Source: Candidatus Sulfotelmatobacter sp. (GTDB taxonomy: Bacteria; Vulcanimicrobiota; Vulcanimicrobiia; Vulcanimicrobiales; Vulcanimicrobiaceae). Taken from it: 64,000 nucleotides of DNA. The notes under the pieces are model-generated. The model was not told where the DNA came from. It did no database searches and saw nothing but the letters and a program-made list of their open reading frames with translations. Below, piece after piece: positions 1 through 7,998 of the stretch. Every line of letters begins with the position of its first letter. The first letter of the stretch is position 1. A program made the translations under genes and the position numbers. Location of the stretch: positions 62,001 to 126,000 of the forward strand of contig DATJRY010000012.1 in NCBI GenBank assembly GCA_035504415.1, given 5' to 3'.

Positions 1-1
1 G

Positions 2-97
2 ATCCAGCACGTCGCCGACGTGCCGCTCGAGGACATCGGTGAGTTCCCGGTCGAGGACGGCTTCGGCTCGCTCGGCGTGGAGCTCGGCCAGGTTTGA
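2..97 (+). CDS. C-terminal tail of an unidentified protein (partial)
   Basis: Only the last 31 codons and a TGA stop lie inside the window; the frame enters from the left edge. The tail is acidic and ends Leu-Gly-Val-Glu-Leu-Gly-Gln-Val; I do not recognise it. A strong terminator begins 26 bases after the stop and the next gene converges on it, so this is the end of a rightward transcription unit. The assignment rests on the open frame and the terminator placement. Confidence 0.55.
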   Translation: MQHVADVPLEDIGEFPVEDGFGSLGVELGQV

Positions 98-123
98 TCG
101 CCTGACCGCTCGCGCGGACGAAA

Positions 124-163
124 AGAACGGGGAGGCAGCGATGCCTCCCCGTTCTCGTTTTTC
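124..163. terminator. Bidirectional rho-independent terminator
   Basis: A perfect 14-bp inverted repeat (124-137 with 142-155, four-base loop, core GGGGAGGCA) is followed on the plus strand by CGTTTTT and preceded by GAAAAG, so it has a U-tract in both directions. It sits between two converging genes, the partial gene ending at 97 and the S1-domain gene ending at 196, and can stop transcription from either side. Confidence 0.9.
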
Positions 164-195
164 GACCGGGCGGATCGGGCGAAGCCCGAAGCCAC

Positions 196-1440
196 TCAGC
201 GGCGGTTGCCGCGCGTGCTCAGCTCGACGCCCAGCGGCGCGAAGCCGCTCGAGGTCGCGTAGGTCTGCTGCTGCTGGACGTTCTCGCGCTGCAGATGCGG
301 CATCGTCAGGCTGATGCGGCGCGTGCGGCGGTCGACGAAGCGCACCGCGACCTCGATCTTCTCGCCGAGCTCGTAGTCCTCGGGATTGGCGTCGCTCTCG
401 CGCACGCCGCCGACCACGCCGGGCGCGATCTCGACGCGCAGGCCCGGCTCCTTCGCGACCACGGTCCCTTCGATGACGTTGCCCGGCTTGAGCAGCGCCG
501 CGTGGTCGCGCAGCGGATCGGGCAGCGCGTTCTTGCGCGAGAGCGAGATCTTCTTGCCGTTCTCTTCGATGCGCAGGACCTCGACCTGAATCGTCTCGCC
601 GATCTGCACGACGTCCGACGGTTTGTCGACGCGCTCGAAGGCCAGCTCGCGCACCGGCACCAGGCCGTCGATGCCGCCCAGATCGATGAACGCGCCGAAG
701 TCGGCGATGCGGGCGACGATGCCTTCGCGCACCTGGCCGACGGCCAGCGACTTGAGCACCTCGGCGCGCTTGGCGCGGCGCTCGTCCTCCACGGCGCGGC
801 GGTGCGAGACGACGATGCGGCGCCGGTCGTTGTCGACGTCGATGACGCGCAGCGGCACCTTGGTCCGCACCAGCGTCTCGATCGCCGCGCCCGGCACGAC
901 GCGTACTTGCGAGGCCGGCAAGAAGCCGCGGATGCCGCCGACGTCGACCAGCAGGCCGCCCTTGACGGCGACGGTCACCGTGCCGGTCAGCACGTCGTTG
1001 TTCGCCTTGGCCGCCACCACGCGATCCCACGCCTGTTGGGCCCGCAACCGCCGCTGCTCGTCGCCGGGCTTCTTCGCGGGCGCCGCGGGCGCGGCACCGT
1101 CGGCCGGCGCCGGCGCGGCACCCTCGACCGCCGGTTCGGCGGCTTCGGCCGGCGCGGCCTCGACCGGCGCGGCCTCGGCCGGCGCGACCGGGACGGTGAC
1201 CTCGAGCTCGGCGACCGGCGCGACGTCGCTCAGTGCGGGCTCGGGCGGAGCGTCCGCCGCGACGTCGGTCAGCGCCGGTTCGGCCGCCGCGAGCGGCGTC
1301 GCGACGTCGGTCACCGCGAGCACCTCGCTCGGCTCGGGCTCGACGTCCGTCACCGCGGCGACGTCCGAGGCGATCGGGTCCCGCCCGACCGGTTCAGGGA
1401 CGGGCGGTTCGGCGGCGGCGATGGGGGTCGACTGATCCAT
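196..1440 (-). CDS. rpsA: S1-domain RNA-binding protein, ribosomal protein S1-like
   Basis: The product has 414 residues with three S1 (OB-fold) domains at about 148-214, 234-303 and 318-390. The middle one carries the classic GxVxxIxxFGAFIDLGG pattern and ends KKISLSRK. S1 proteins bind mRNA and help load it on the 30S subunit. The first 125 residues are unusual: a low-complexity Ala/Pro/Glu stretch with five spaced (T/S)DV units (near residues 25, 31, 44, 58 and 71). With only three S1 domains it is shorter than the six-domain proteobacterial S1 and closer to short S1/Tex-like forms. The ATG at 1440 is the start that gives an acidic extension; frames upstream of it belong to the divergent coaE region. 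It is divergent from coaE, with 121 bp between them. Confidence 0.8.
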   Translation of the reverse strand: MDQSTPIAAAEPPVPEPVGRDPIASDVAAVTDVEPEPSEVLAVTDVATPLAAAEPALTDVAADAPPEPALSDVAPVAELEVTVPVAPAEAAPVEAAPAEAAEPAVEGAAPAPADGAAPAAPAKKPGDEQRRLRAQQAWDRVVAAKANNDVLTGTVTVAVKGGLLVDVGGIRGFLPASQVRVVPGAAIETLVRTKVPLRVIDVDNDRRRIVVSHRRAVEDERRAKRAEVLKSLAVGQVREGIVARIADFGAFIDLGGIDGLVPVRELAFERVDKPSDVVQIGETIQVEVLRIEENGKKISLSRKNALPDPLRDHAALLKPGNVIEGTVVAKEPGLRVEIAPGVVGGVRESDANPEDYELGEKIEVAVRFVDRRTRRISLTMPHLQRENVQQQQTYATSSGFAPLGVELSTRGNRR

Positions 1441-1561
1441 GATGTTCGGACGCCCTTCGGCACGCACCGTGTCACTACTCTCGGGACGAGCGAGCCGGCC
1501 TAAAATCTTCGTTTTTACGAGCCGAGGAGCGAACGGACGGTCGTCCGTCAAACGTTGGCCC

Positions 1562-2185
1562 GTGCGGGCGAGGAAGCTGCGCGTCGGCCTGACCGGTGGA
1601 ATCGGCTCCGGAAAGAGCGCCGTCGCGACCGCGTTCGGCGAGCTCGGCGCGACGATCGTCGACGCCGACGTGTTGGCGCGCGACGTCGTCGCGCCCGGCA
1701 GCCCCGGTTTGCGGGCGATCGCGGCGCGCTGGCCGCAGGTCGTTCGTGCCGACGGCGCGCTCGACCGCCCGGCCCTCGCCGCGATCGTGTTCGCCGACGA
1801 GTCCGCGCGCGCCGCGCTCAACGCGATCACCCACCCGCTGGTGCGCGCGCTCGGCGACCTGCGCGAGCGCGAAGCGCCCCCCGGCGTCGTCGTGCACGTC
1901 GTCCCGCTCTTGTTCGAAGGCGACTTCTGGCGCGCGTGCGATCGCACCGTGCTGGTCGTCGCGCCGCACGACGTGCGCATCGCGCGCGTCATCGCGCGCG
2001 ATGCGACCGAGCGCGAGGCGGTCGAGCGCCGGATGGCGGCCCAGATCGATCCGGAGCGTGCGCGCGTCATGGCCGACTACGTCATCGAGAACGACGGCGA
2101 CCTCGCGCAGCTGCAAGCCCGCAGCGCGAGCGTCTACGGCGCGCTCCTGCACGATCTCGACGAAGAAGAGGACGCTCTGCGATGA
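1562..2185 (+). CDS. coaE: Dephospho-CoA kinase
   Basis: This 207-residue protein phosphorylates dephospho-CoA in the last step of coenzyme A synthesis. The P-loop GGIGSGKS is at residues 12-19, followed by the Asp-Ala-Asp of the substrate site, the conserved NAITHP segment, the VVPLLFE segment and the R(M)xxQ motif near the C-terminus. The GTG at 1562 puts the P-loop at the usual distance from the N-terminus; an ATG further upstream (1439) would add 41 untypical residues running into the S1 gene. The stop overlaps the next start in an ATGA, so the two genes are probably co-translated. Confidence 0.9.
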   Translation: MRARKLRVGLTGGIGSGKSAVATAFGELGATIVDADVLARDVVAPGSPGLRAIAARWPQVVRADGALDRPALAAIVFADESARAALNAITHPLVRALGDLREREAPPGVVVHVVPLLFEGDFWRACDRTVLVVAPHDVRIARVIARDATEREAVERRMAAQIDPERARVMADYVIENDGDLAQLQARSASVYGALLHDLDEEEDALR

Positions 2186-3048
2186 ACCCCACCGCGCCGC
2201 AACCGCTCTCGATCGACGCGCTGCTGGGCGGCTCGTGGCGCCTGTTTCGCGCGAACCCGACGATCCTCGTCCCGATCGCCGTGCCGTTCTTGCTCGTCAT
2301 CCCGCTGATGGTGCCGTTCGCGTTGCTCCTGACCTGGGCCGTGGCGCACCCGAAGGCGCAATTGGACGACTACGCCGCCGGGTTGGTGCTGGCGTGCGTG
2401 CTCGGCGCAGCCGTCACGGTGCTCCTGTGCTGCTTGGGGACGGCGGCGGCGTTCGCGATGGCGAACGCGCTCTGGACGCGCGGCGCGGCGTCGGTCGGCG
2501 CGGGCGTCTCGACGACGCTGCGGCGCATCGGTCACCTCATCGTCGCGAGCGTCTGTTTCGTCGTGCTCGAGATCCTCGCGCTCGTGCTCGCCATTCCGAC
2601 CCTGACGGCGTCGGTGTGGGCGCTCTTGCTCTTCTCGATCTACGTCATCCCCGCGGTGACGGCGGATCGCAACGGCATCGAGGCGTTCAGAGAGTCGTTC
2701 GCGCTGGTTCGTCGCTGGCCGGGACAGTCCGCGCTCACGATCCTCATCCTGGTCGCGCTGCAATACGCGATCTCGCTGGTGTTCGCGCCGTTCTCGCTCG
2801 CGTTCGGCCTCTTCGGATACGGGCCCAGCTCGGGCGTGCCGCCACAGATGCCCCCCGTGACGCTGCTCGTGGTCGGCGGCGCGTGCATCGCGCTCGCGTT
2901 CCTGCTGAACATCGCCTATTACGGGTTCTTCGCGATCGGTCTGACCGGCATGTACCGGTCGCTGCGCGGACTCGCCGAGCATGCGGACCCTGGGCAACCG
3001 GGCGTGGCCCTGCCGACAGAGGTTGCGCCCGGGCGCGCCGAAGGCTGA
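2182..3048 (+). CDS. Polytopic membrane protein of unknown function
   Basis: The 288-residue product has about six hydrophobic segments (residues near 28-58, 68-98, 120-150, 155-170, 190-215 and 235-265). It starts with a soluble helix, then a Gly-Ser-Trp-Arg-Leu-Phe-Arg-Ala-Asn motif that resembles the start of glycerophosphodiester-phosphodiesterase membrane-domain or DUF975-like proteins. The second half contains a charged FRESFALVRRWPGQSAL loop. Its start overlaps the coaE stop by four bases and fabH starts three bases after its stop, so it lies in a coaE-X-fabH operon. Nothing in the sequence shows a catalytic function. Confidence 0.75.
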   Translation: MNPTAPQPLSIDALLGGSWRLFRANPTILVPIAVPFLLVIPLMVPFALLLTWAVAHPKAQLDDYAAGLVLACVLGAAVTVLLCCLGTAAAFAMANALWTRGAASVGAGVSTTLRRIGHLIVASVCFVVLEILALVLAIPTLTASVWALLLFSIYVIPAVTADRNGIEAFRESFALVRRWPGQSALTILILVALQYAISLVFAPFSLAFGLFGYGPSSGVPPQMPPVTLLVVGGACIALAFLLNIAYYGFFAIGLTGMYRSLRGLAEHADPGQPGVALPTEVAPGRAEG

Positions 3049-3051
3049 ACG

Positions 3052-4065
3052 ATGGAGCAAGCACTGGCGTCCCCCGTTGCGCTACGGACCGTGCGGTCCT
3101 CGCTGCGCATCGCGGCGCTGGGCACGTATCTGCCCGAGCGGCGCCTGACCAACGCCGACTTCGCGAAGATGGTCGATACGAGCGAGGAGTGGATCGTCTC
3201 GCGGACCGGGATGCGCGAGCGGCGCATCTCGCGTGAAGACGAGTACACCAGCGACCTGTGCGTGGCCGCGGTGGAGGATCTCCGCCGGCGCGGCGGCTCG
3301 CTCGACGAGGTCGACTACGTGATCGCGTGCACGATCACGCCGGACTACTATTTTCCCAGCGTCGCGACGCAGGTGCAGCGCCGGCTGGGCTTGCACGGCG
3401 TCGGCGCGATCGACGTCGGCGCGGCCTGCGCGGGATTCGTCTACGCGCTCGACCTCGCCGACGCGCTGATCGGTTCGGGTCGCGCGCGCACCGTGCTGGT
3501 GGTGGCCGGTGAGACGCTGACCAAGATCACGGACTACACCGATCGCACGACCTGCGTGCTGTTCGGCGACGGCGCGGCCGCGGCGCTGGTGACGCAGAGC
3601 GACGCCGCGAGCTCGACGCTCTTGGCGCGCCGCGTCGACGCCGACGGCGAGGCCGGCAAAGAGCTGTACTGCACGGGGCTGCGTCCGGAGATTAGCGGGA
3701 TCGTCGATCCGGCCCGCAGGCTGCGCCAGAACGGACGCGCCGTCTACGAATGGGCGGTCACGCACGTGAGCGGCGGCATCGCCGAGCTGCTGACCCAAGC
3801 CGGACTGCGCGCCGACGACGTCGACTGGTTCGTGCCGCACAGCGCCAACGGACGCATGATCGAGTCGATCTGCAAGCGCAGCGGGATCCCGCTCGAGCGG
3901 ACGCTGACCAGCTACGAGCTGTGCGGCAACACCTCGTCGGCGTCGATCCCGCTGGCGCTCGCGCCGGCCCTGGCCGACGGTCGCGTGCGCGCGGGCGACC
4001 GCGTGCTGCTGTACGGCTTCGGCGGCGGTCTGGTCGAGTGCGGGCTCCTATTGCGCTGGAGCTAG
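3052..4065 (+). CDS. fabH: 3-oxoacyl-ACP synthase III (KAS III)
   Basis: FabH condenses acetyl-CoA with malonyl-ACP to start type II fatty acid synthesis. The product has 337 residues, as expected. The Cys-His-Asn triad is intact: Cys126 in DVGAACAGF, His263 in VPHSANGRM and Asn293 in CGNTSSASIP. The N-terminal ISRTGMRERR-like segment (WIVSRTGMRERR, 47-58) is the family signature. An extra 18 residues precede the usual start; an internal start is possible but none is better supported. The last 18 bases overlap the convergent BsuPI-like gene. It sits alone, without fabD/fabG/acpP next to it. Confidence 0.93.
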   Translation: MEQALASPVALRTVRSSLRIAALGTYLPERRLTNADFAKMVDTSEEWIVSRTGMRERRISREDEYTSDLCVAAVEDLRRRGGSLDEVDYVIACTITPDYYFPSVATQVQRRLGLHGVGAIDVGAACAGFVYALDLADALIGSGRARTVLVVAGETLTKITDYTDRTTCVLFGDGAAAALVTQSDAASSTLLARRVDADGEAGKELYCTGLRPEISGIVDPARRLRQNGRAVYEWAVTHVSGGIAELLTQAGLRADDVDWFVPHSANGRMIESICKRSGIPLERTLTSYELCGNTSSASIPLALAPALADGRVRAGDRVLLYGFGGGLVECGLLLRWS

Positions 4066-4740
4066 GGGCGGGTTGTCGAAGGCCGGCGCGCTGCGCCCGA
4101 CGTCGAAGACGCGCTCGTCACCGATCGCGTCGAGGAAACCGCGCACGACGTAGACACCGCTCGGGCGCAACGCCAGCGGGTGTGAGAGCCGGATCGAGCC
4201 GGTGTCGTCGCGCAGCCGCGGAATGCTGCCGTCCTCGTACGGCACGCCGGCGATCGTGATCACCGAGCCCGCTTTGGCGGCCAGTGCTTGCGCGACGGTC
4301 GCCGGCGGATCGAACACGATCGGTTTGTCGACGACGGTCCCGAAGTCGGTGCCGAGCATCGAGACGCGCACGACGTAGCGGCCGGGCTCGAACGCGCGGC
4401 GGTCGATCGTCGTCGAGTCGACGATCATCGCCGCGAGCCGCAGCGTGCCCGGCGCGACGTCGATCTGGCGCGTGATCGGGATCGGTTTGTGGCCGTTGAC
4501 CGACGACCAGACCGGCAAATCGTCGCGCAGCACGTCGACGCGGAACAGATCGGCGGTCGGGAAGACCAGCTGCACGACGTGGCCGGTCGGATTGTGCAGC
4601 ACGATCGTGACCGTGAAGGGCGTCAGCAGCGCCGTCCCCTCGCGGGTGAGGGTGACCTCGGCGGTGACGCCGCGCGTGGCGGAGGGCCGCGGGGCGACGA
4701 ACGCCAACGCGCCCCCGGCCAGGAAGCCCGCCCGCGTCAT
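4048..4740 (-). CDS. Secreted BsuPI-domain-like protein
   Basis: The 230-residue product begins with a short Arg-containing, Ala/Gly-rich segment (residues 3-20) that looks like an export signal, possibly twin-arginine-like but with only one Arg. Residues about 28-85 match the intracellular proteinase inhibitor (BsuPI) fold pattern: a beta-sandwich with TVTIVLHNPTG, VQLVFPTADLF, a VWSS element and a closing VAPG. A second beta-rich part (about 150-220) reads like a small OB-type domain (GSVITIAGVPYEDG). Its ATG overlaps the D-aminoacylase stop in an ATGA, so the two genes are one leftward unit. The role is unknown; BsuPI domains in secreted proteins are usually of unproven function. Confidence 0.65.
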   Translation of the reverse strand: MTRAGFLAGGALAFVAPRPSATRGVTAEVTLTREGTALLTPFTVTIVLHNPTGHVVQLVFPTADLFRVDVLRDDLPVWSSVNGHKPIPITRQIDVAPGTLRLAAMIVDSTTIDRRAFEPGRYVVRVSMLGTDFGTVVDKPIVFDPPATVAQALAAKAGSVITIAGVPYEDGSIPRLRDDTGSIRLSHPLALRPSGVYVVRGFLDAIGDERVFDVGRSAPAFDNPPLAPAQ

Positions 4741-6332
4741 CGGCCGCCCCGCAGGACGCGCCCGGGTCGCGCGCCCGTGCGCTCGCCGTTTCGTACCACG
4801 GCGCGCCCGTTGACGAACACGTCGCGGATTCCCTCCGGCGGGACGCACGGATGCTCGTAGGTGGCGCGATCGACGACGCGCTCCGGATCGAACACGACCA
4901 GGTCGGCGTGCATCCCCGGCGCGACGACGCCACGCTCGCGCAGGCCGAAACGCTCGGCCGGCAGCGCGGTCATGCGCCGGATCGCCTCGCCCAGATCGAA
5001 GACGCGCAGCCCGCGCGCATAGCGGCCGAAGACGCGCGGAAAGGTGCCGTAAGTGCGCGGATGCGGGACGCCTTGCACGGTGATCCCCTCGTATGCGCGC
5101 GCCGACGCGTCGCTGCCAACGCAGCAGAAGCCGGCGCCGAAGACGGTGGCGACGTCGTCCTCGCGCATCGAGAAGAACGCGCACTCGACGCGCAGCGCTT
5201 CGTCGACCAGCAAGCGGATCGCGGCGTGCGCGGGATTCATCCCCCAACGGCGTGCCAGCGCGTCCATGCGCACGCCGGCCAGCTCGGCGTTGCGTTCGCT
5301 GCCGACGCCGGTGATGAGGATCGTGTCCCAGCCGTCGCCGCCGTAGGCGGGATCGCGCGCCAGCTCGAGCGCCAGCGCGGTCGCGGTCGCCTGCGCGGGC
5401 TCGCGCAGCCGCTCGAGCGTCGCGGCGGCGCCGCCGTCGCGCAGCGCGTCGGGCAGCAGCGTGTCGAGCTGCGTCCACGACGCGACGTACGGATACGCGT
5501 CGCACGCGGCGTCGATCCCACGGCCGCGCGCGCGATCGATCATCTCGAGCGTGCGGTGCACCTTGCCCCAGTTGCGCCGTCCGGCGGCCTTGTGGTGCGA
5601 GAACTGCACCGCCGCGCCGGCGCGCTCGCCGACGGTCAGCGCCTCGATCACCGCGTCTTCGAGCGCATCGCCTTCGCTGCGCAGGTGCGTCGCGTAGCGC
5701 GGCGCGCCGGCGGCGGCGGCGGCGCTCGCGCACGCGACCAGCTCGTCCAGGCCCGCGTGGCGGCCCGGCTCGTAGATCAGCCCGCTCGAGACGCCGAGCG
5801 CGCCTTCTTCGATCGCGCCGCGGATCAGGCGCTCTTGCGCCGTCAGCTGCTCGCGCGTGAGCGGACGCACATCGTCGCCGGCGACGCAACGGCGCGTCGT
5901 CCCCAAGCCGACCAGCGAGGCGACGTTGAGCGCCACGCCTTCGCGCTCGACCAGCGTGAAGAACGCGTCGAAGGTCGTCCATTGGACGTCGAAGCGGTAC
6001 GCGCGCGCGTCGGCGCGCTTCGCCGCCAGGGCTTCCCCCAGCAGCGGTGATACAGATGTACCGCAATTCCCGCCGATCTCGGTCGTCACACCTTGACGAA
6101 TCTTTCCTTCGCAACGTCCGTCGATGAGCCAGAGTTCATCGGAATGGGAATGGACATCGATGAAGCCCGGCGCAAGTACATGACCGGCGCACGGAATACG
6201 CTCGAAGGCGTCGCGGTCGGAGAGATCTCCAACGGCAGCGACCCGGCCCTCGGCGACCGCGACGTCCGTGGTAAATGGTGCTCCACCGCGTCCGTCGTGG
6301 ACCAGCGGGCTCTCGAAGATCGACCAGAACAG
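4737..6332 (-). CDS. N-acyl-D-amino-acid deacylase (D-aminoacylase), non-canonical start
   Basis: This amidohydrolase-superfamily enzyme removes the acyl group from N-acyl-D-amino acids. Counting from a CTG at 6332 the product has 531 residues, a normal family length. His61 and His63 (DVHSHSD), Cys90 (GGNCG), the two later His residues (THLRSEG and FSHHKAAG) and the Asp of GSDAS supply the metal and catalytic ligands. No ATG, GTG or TTG exists in frame between the upstream TAA (6336-6338) and the GTG at 6089, and starting at 6089 would delete the His-x-His metal site. From the CTG, the strand-turn ending VHDG (residues 11-14) aligns with the family VVDG position exactly. A weak AGG lies seven bases upstream. 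Confidence 0.8.
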   Translation of the reverse strand: MFWSIFESPLVHDGRGGAPFTTDVAVAEGRVAAVGDLSDRDAFERIPCAGHVLAPGFIDVHSHSDELWLIDGRCEGKIRQGVTTEIGGNCGTSVSPLLGEALAAKRADARAYRFDVQWTTFDAFFTLVEREGVALNVASLVGLGTTRRCVAGDDVRPLTREQLTAQERLIRGAIEEGALGVSSGLIYEPGRHAGLDELVACASAAAAAGAPRYATHLRSEGDALEDAVIEALTVGERAGAAVQFSHHKAAGRRNWGKVHRTLEMIDRARGRGIDAACDAYPYVASWTQLDTLLPDALRDGGAAATLERLREPAQATATALALELARDPAYGGDGWDTILITGVGSERNAELAGVRMDALARRWGMNPAHAAIRLLVDEALRVECAFFSMREDDVATVFGAGFCCVGSDASARAYEGITVQGVPHPRTYGTFPRVFGRYARGLRVFDLGEAIRRMTALPAERFGLRERGVVAPGMHADLVVFDPERVVDRATYEHPCVPPEGIRDVFVNGRAVVRNGERTGARPGRVLRGGR

Positions 6333-6333
6333 C

Positions 6334-6358
6334 GTTTAACCTAGCTTTCGCTGGGTAC
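6334..6358 (+). promoter_or_regulatory. Sigma-B-type stress promoter for the KGG genes
   Basis: GTTTAA (6334-6339), a 13-base spacer and GGGTAC (6353-6358) match the sigma-B consensus GTTTAA-N12-15-GGGTAT at 11 of 12 positions. The predicted start of transcription lies near 6365, about 36 bases before the first KGG-repeat gene, whose Bacillus relative GsiB is a classic sigma-B target. The element almost abuts the divergent D-aminoacylase start (6332). Confidence 0.65.
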
Positions 6359-6401
6359 AGGGCGAACGGTGGGCTGACAGCTCAGGGGGACTATTTCCAA
6401 C

Positions 6402-6632
6402 ATGGCGACCAACGACAACGTGACGACGACGAACGGCGGGGGCATGAGCGTCCGCGAGGCCGGGAAGCGCGGCGGAGACCGTGTGAAGGCGAAGTACGGG
6501 TCGGAGTTCTACGAGGCGATCGGCCGCAAAGGCGGCGAGGCCACGAAGAGCAAGTACGGCCCTTCGTTCTACGAGGAAATCGGAGCCAAAGGCGGCCAGA
6601 AGCTGAAACGCTCGACCAAGACGGCCGGCTAG
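6402..6632 (+). CDS. KGG-repeat stress protein (GsiB-like), short copy
   Basis: The product is a 76-residue, very hydrophilic protein with three Gly-Gly repeats of the type x-GKRGG / GRKGG / GAKGG separated by KYGxxFYExI units of about 20 residues. This is the KGG (stress-induced hydrophilic repeat) family, whose members are made under general stress or desiccation and are thought to protect proteins like LEA-type hydrophilins. A GGGGGA ribosome-binding stretch precedes the ATG. The next gene, three bases downstream, is a longer copy, indicating tandem duplication. A sigma-B-like promoter lies upstream. Confidence 0.85.
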   Translation: MATNDNVTTTNGGGMSVREAGKRGGDRVKAKYGSEFYEAIGRKGGEATKSKYGPSFYEEIGAKGGQKLKRSTKTAG

Positions 6633-6635
6633 AGC

Positions 6636-6974
6636 ATGGCCGACCCGAAAAAGCCCGCGGCGAAGCCGCGGGTGGAGAAGGTCGACGGCGAAATGTCGGT
6701 TCGTGAGGCCGGGAAAAAGGGCGGCGACACCGTCCGAGATCGGTACGGCTCCGGGTTCTACGAAGAGATCGGCCGCAAAGGTGGACAGGCCACGCGTGAA
6801 CGTCACGGGGCCGAGTTCTACGAGTCCATCGGGCAAAAAGGCGGCAAGGTCGTCAAAGACAAGTACGGCCCGGAGTTCTACGAACAGATCGGTCACAAGG
6901 GCGGACAAAAAGTCAAAAAGCTGATCGCTGACGCGAAACGCAACGCCCAAGAAGAGACGAAGCCGGAGACCTAA
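6636..6974 (+). CDS. KGG-repeat stress protein (GsiB-like), long copy
   Basis: The product is a 112-residue hydrophilic protein with four Gly-Gly repeats (GKKGG, GRKGG, GQKGG, GHKGG) alternating with YGxxFYExI blocks, flanked by Lys/Pro-rich and Lys/Glu-rich ends. Its MSVREAGK core start is identical to the copy upstream, and it differs mainly by one additional repeat unit. The three-base gap between the two genes suggests one mRNA. Its last bases overlap the convergent gene ending at 6971. The function is inferred from the family: a stress-induced protective protein with no catalytic residues. Confidence 0.85.
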   Translation: MADPKKPAAKPRVEKVDGEMSVREAGKKGGDTVRDRYGSGFYEEIGRKGGQATRERHGAEFYESIGQKGGKVVKDKYGPEFYEQIGHKGGQKVKKLIADAKRNAQEETKPET

Positions 6975-7444
6975 CGGCACGCGCCGAGGTTCACCAGGCG
7001 GCGAAACTCCGCCGCGATGGTGCCCGGCGACGCGCTGCCGTCCGGAGTGAGTGAGAGGACCAGCCCGTGCGGCGTCGACCAGACGACGCCCCGCGGTTGG
7101 TTCCGTCCGCCCACGGCGTGAACGTCCGCACAGGACGCCATGCCCGGCCAGGGCTGAAAGGCCGCCAGGGTCCCGCCGTTGCGCGGCCACTCCGAGAGGA
7201 TCCAGGCCCGCCCGTCGCGCTCGTACTCGAGCCCGACGCCCTCGTTCTGCGAGATGGACTCGCCGTGGAACGGGGTCAGCAGCGCCACGTCCGTCAGCGG
7301 GCGGTCCGGCATGAACGGGCGGAAGCGGATCGCGCGCACGGCGACCGGGAAGGTCGTCTGGAAGCCGCGGCGCGCCAGCGTGGTCGGCGGCGGGCTGGCG
7401 TCCGCCAGGACGACGACGGCGGTCAGCAGCAACGGAGCGAGCAT
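6971..7444 (-). CDS. Exported protein of unknown function
   Basis: This 157-residue protein has a cleavable-looking signal peptide at residues 1-16 (MLAPLLLTAVVVLADA). The mature part is beta-rich with a GVGLEYERDGRAWILSEW stretch, a Cys pair (near 103 and at the penultimate residue) and a GVVWSTPHGLVLSL strand near the C-terminus, somewhat like the DUF4367/outer-membrane sensor type. I do not recognise it firmly. It starts two bases after the LptC-like gene and is the last gene of the lnt-lptC leftward unit, so an envelope role is plausible. Confidence 0.6.
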   Translation of the reverse strand: MLAPLLLTAVVVLADASPPPTTLARRGFQTTFPVAVRAIRFRPFMPDRPLTDVALLTPFHGESISQNEGVGLEYERDGRAWILSEWPRNGGTLAAFQPWPGMASCADVHAVGGRNQPRGVVWSTPHGLVLSLTPDGSASPGTIAAEFRRLVNLGACR

Positions 7445-7446
7445 CG

Positions 7447-7998
7447 CTAGGACGTTCCCGGTTTGATCCCGGTGATCCGTCCGAAGTTGGTCTGCCCGGT
7501 CGAGAAGTTGATCTCGATCCGCGAGACGTGGATCACCGCGCCGCCGTCGGTGATCGTCGAGGGCTTGGCCAGCACCAGCGTCTTCGACGCGCCCAGGTAC
7601 TCCGCGCCGGTGCTGCGGAAGGTTCGCACGTGCCCGTGTCCGTCGTCTTGGCGGAAACGCACGGGCCCGGTCACCGACAGATCGTTGGTCGAGAGGTTGT
7701 ACGTGACGCCGTCGGCCTGCATCGTCACGTCGGGCTTCCCGCGCTGGTGCAGCCGGCCGTCGCGCACGTGCGCGATCGAGACGAAGCTGCCGTCCGGACT
7801 CATCGTCACCGTGTCGTAGTCGAGCGACCAGTCCTTGCCGTCGATGCGCCGCCCCGAGATGACGCCTTTGTCGAGCGTCGCCGGTCCGGTGAAGCGCGGC
7901 GGCGTGACGTCGGTGCCGGCGATGCCGATCTCGAAACCGATCCAGGCCAGCACGCCCAGGCCCGCGAGCGCGAGCAGGGTGCGCCACGGGAACGTCAC
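7447..7998 (-). CDS. lptC: LptC-like lipopolysaccharide export protein
   Basis: The 183-residue product has one N-terminal membrane anchor (about 5-25) followed by a beta-jellyroll of the OstA/LptC type. Repeated short strands such as VTMQADGVTYNLSTNDLSVTG and GAEYLGASKTLVLAKPSTI show the alternating hydrophobic pattern of the Lpt bridge. LptC anchors the periplasmic bridge that carries LPS from the LptBFG pump to LptA/LptD. Its GTG start overlaps the lnt stop in a GTGA. Together with LptD and an LptF/G permease 3-6 kb away it supports a diderm envelope. LptA is the alternative assignment. Confidence 0.65.
   Translation of the reverse strand: MTFPWRTLLALAGLGVLAWIGFEIGIAGTDVTPPRFTGPATLDKGVISGRRIDGKDWSLDYDTVTMSPDGSFVSIAHVRDGRLHQRGKPDVTMQADGVTYNLSTNDLSVTGPVRFRQDDGHGHVRTFRSTGAEYLGASKTLVLAKPSTITDGGAVIHVSRIEINFSTGQTNFGRITGIKPGTS

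Noticed and set aside
1441-2070. Long extension of the S1-domain frame upstream of 1440 on the minus strand
   Set aside because: The extension is the antisense shadow of coaE; the ATG at 1440 gives a sensible protein.
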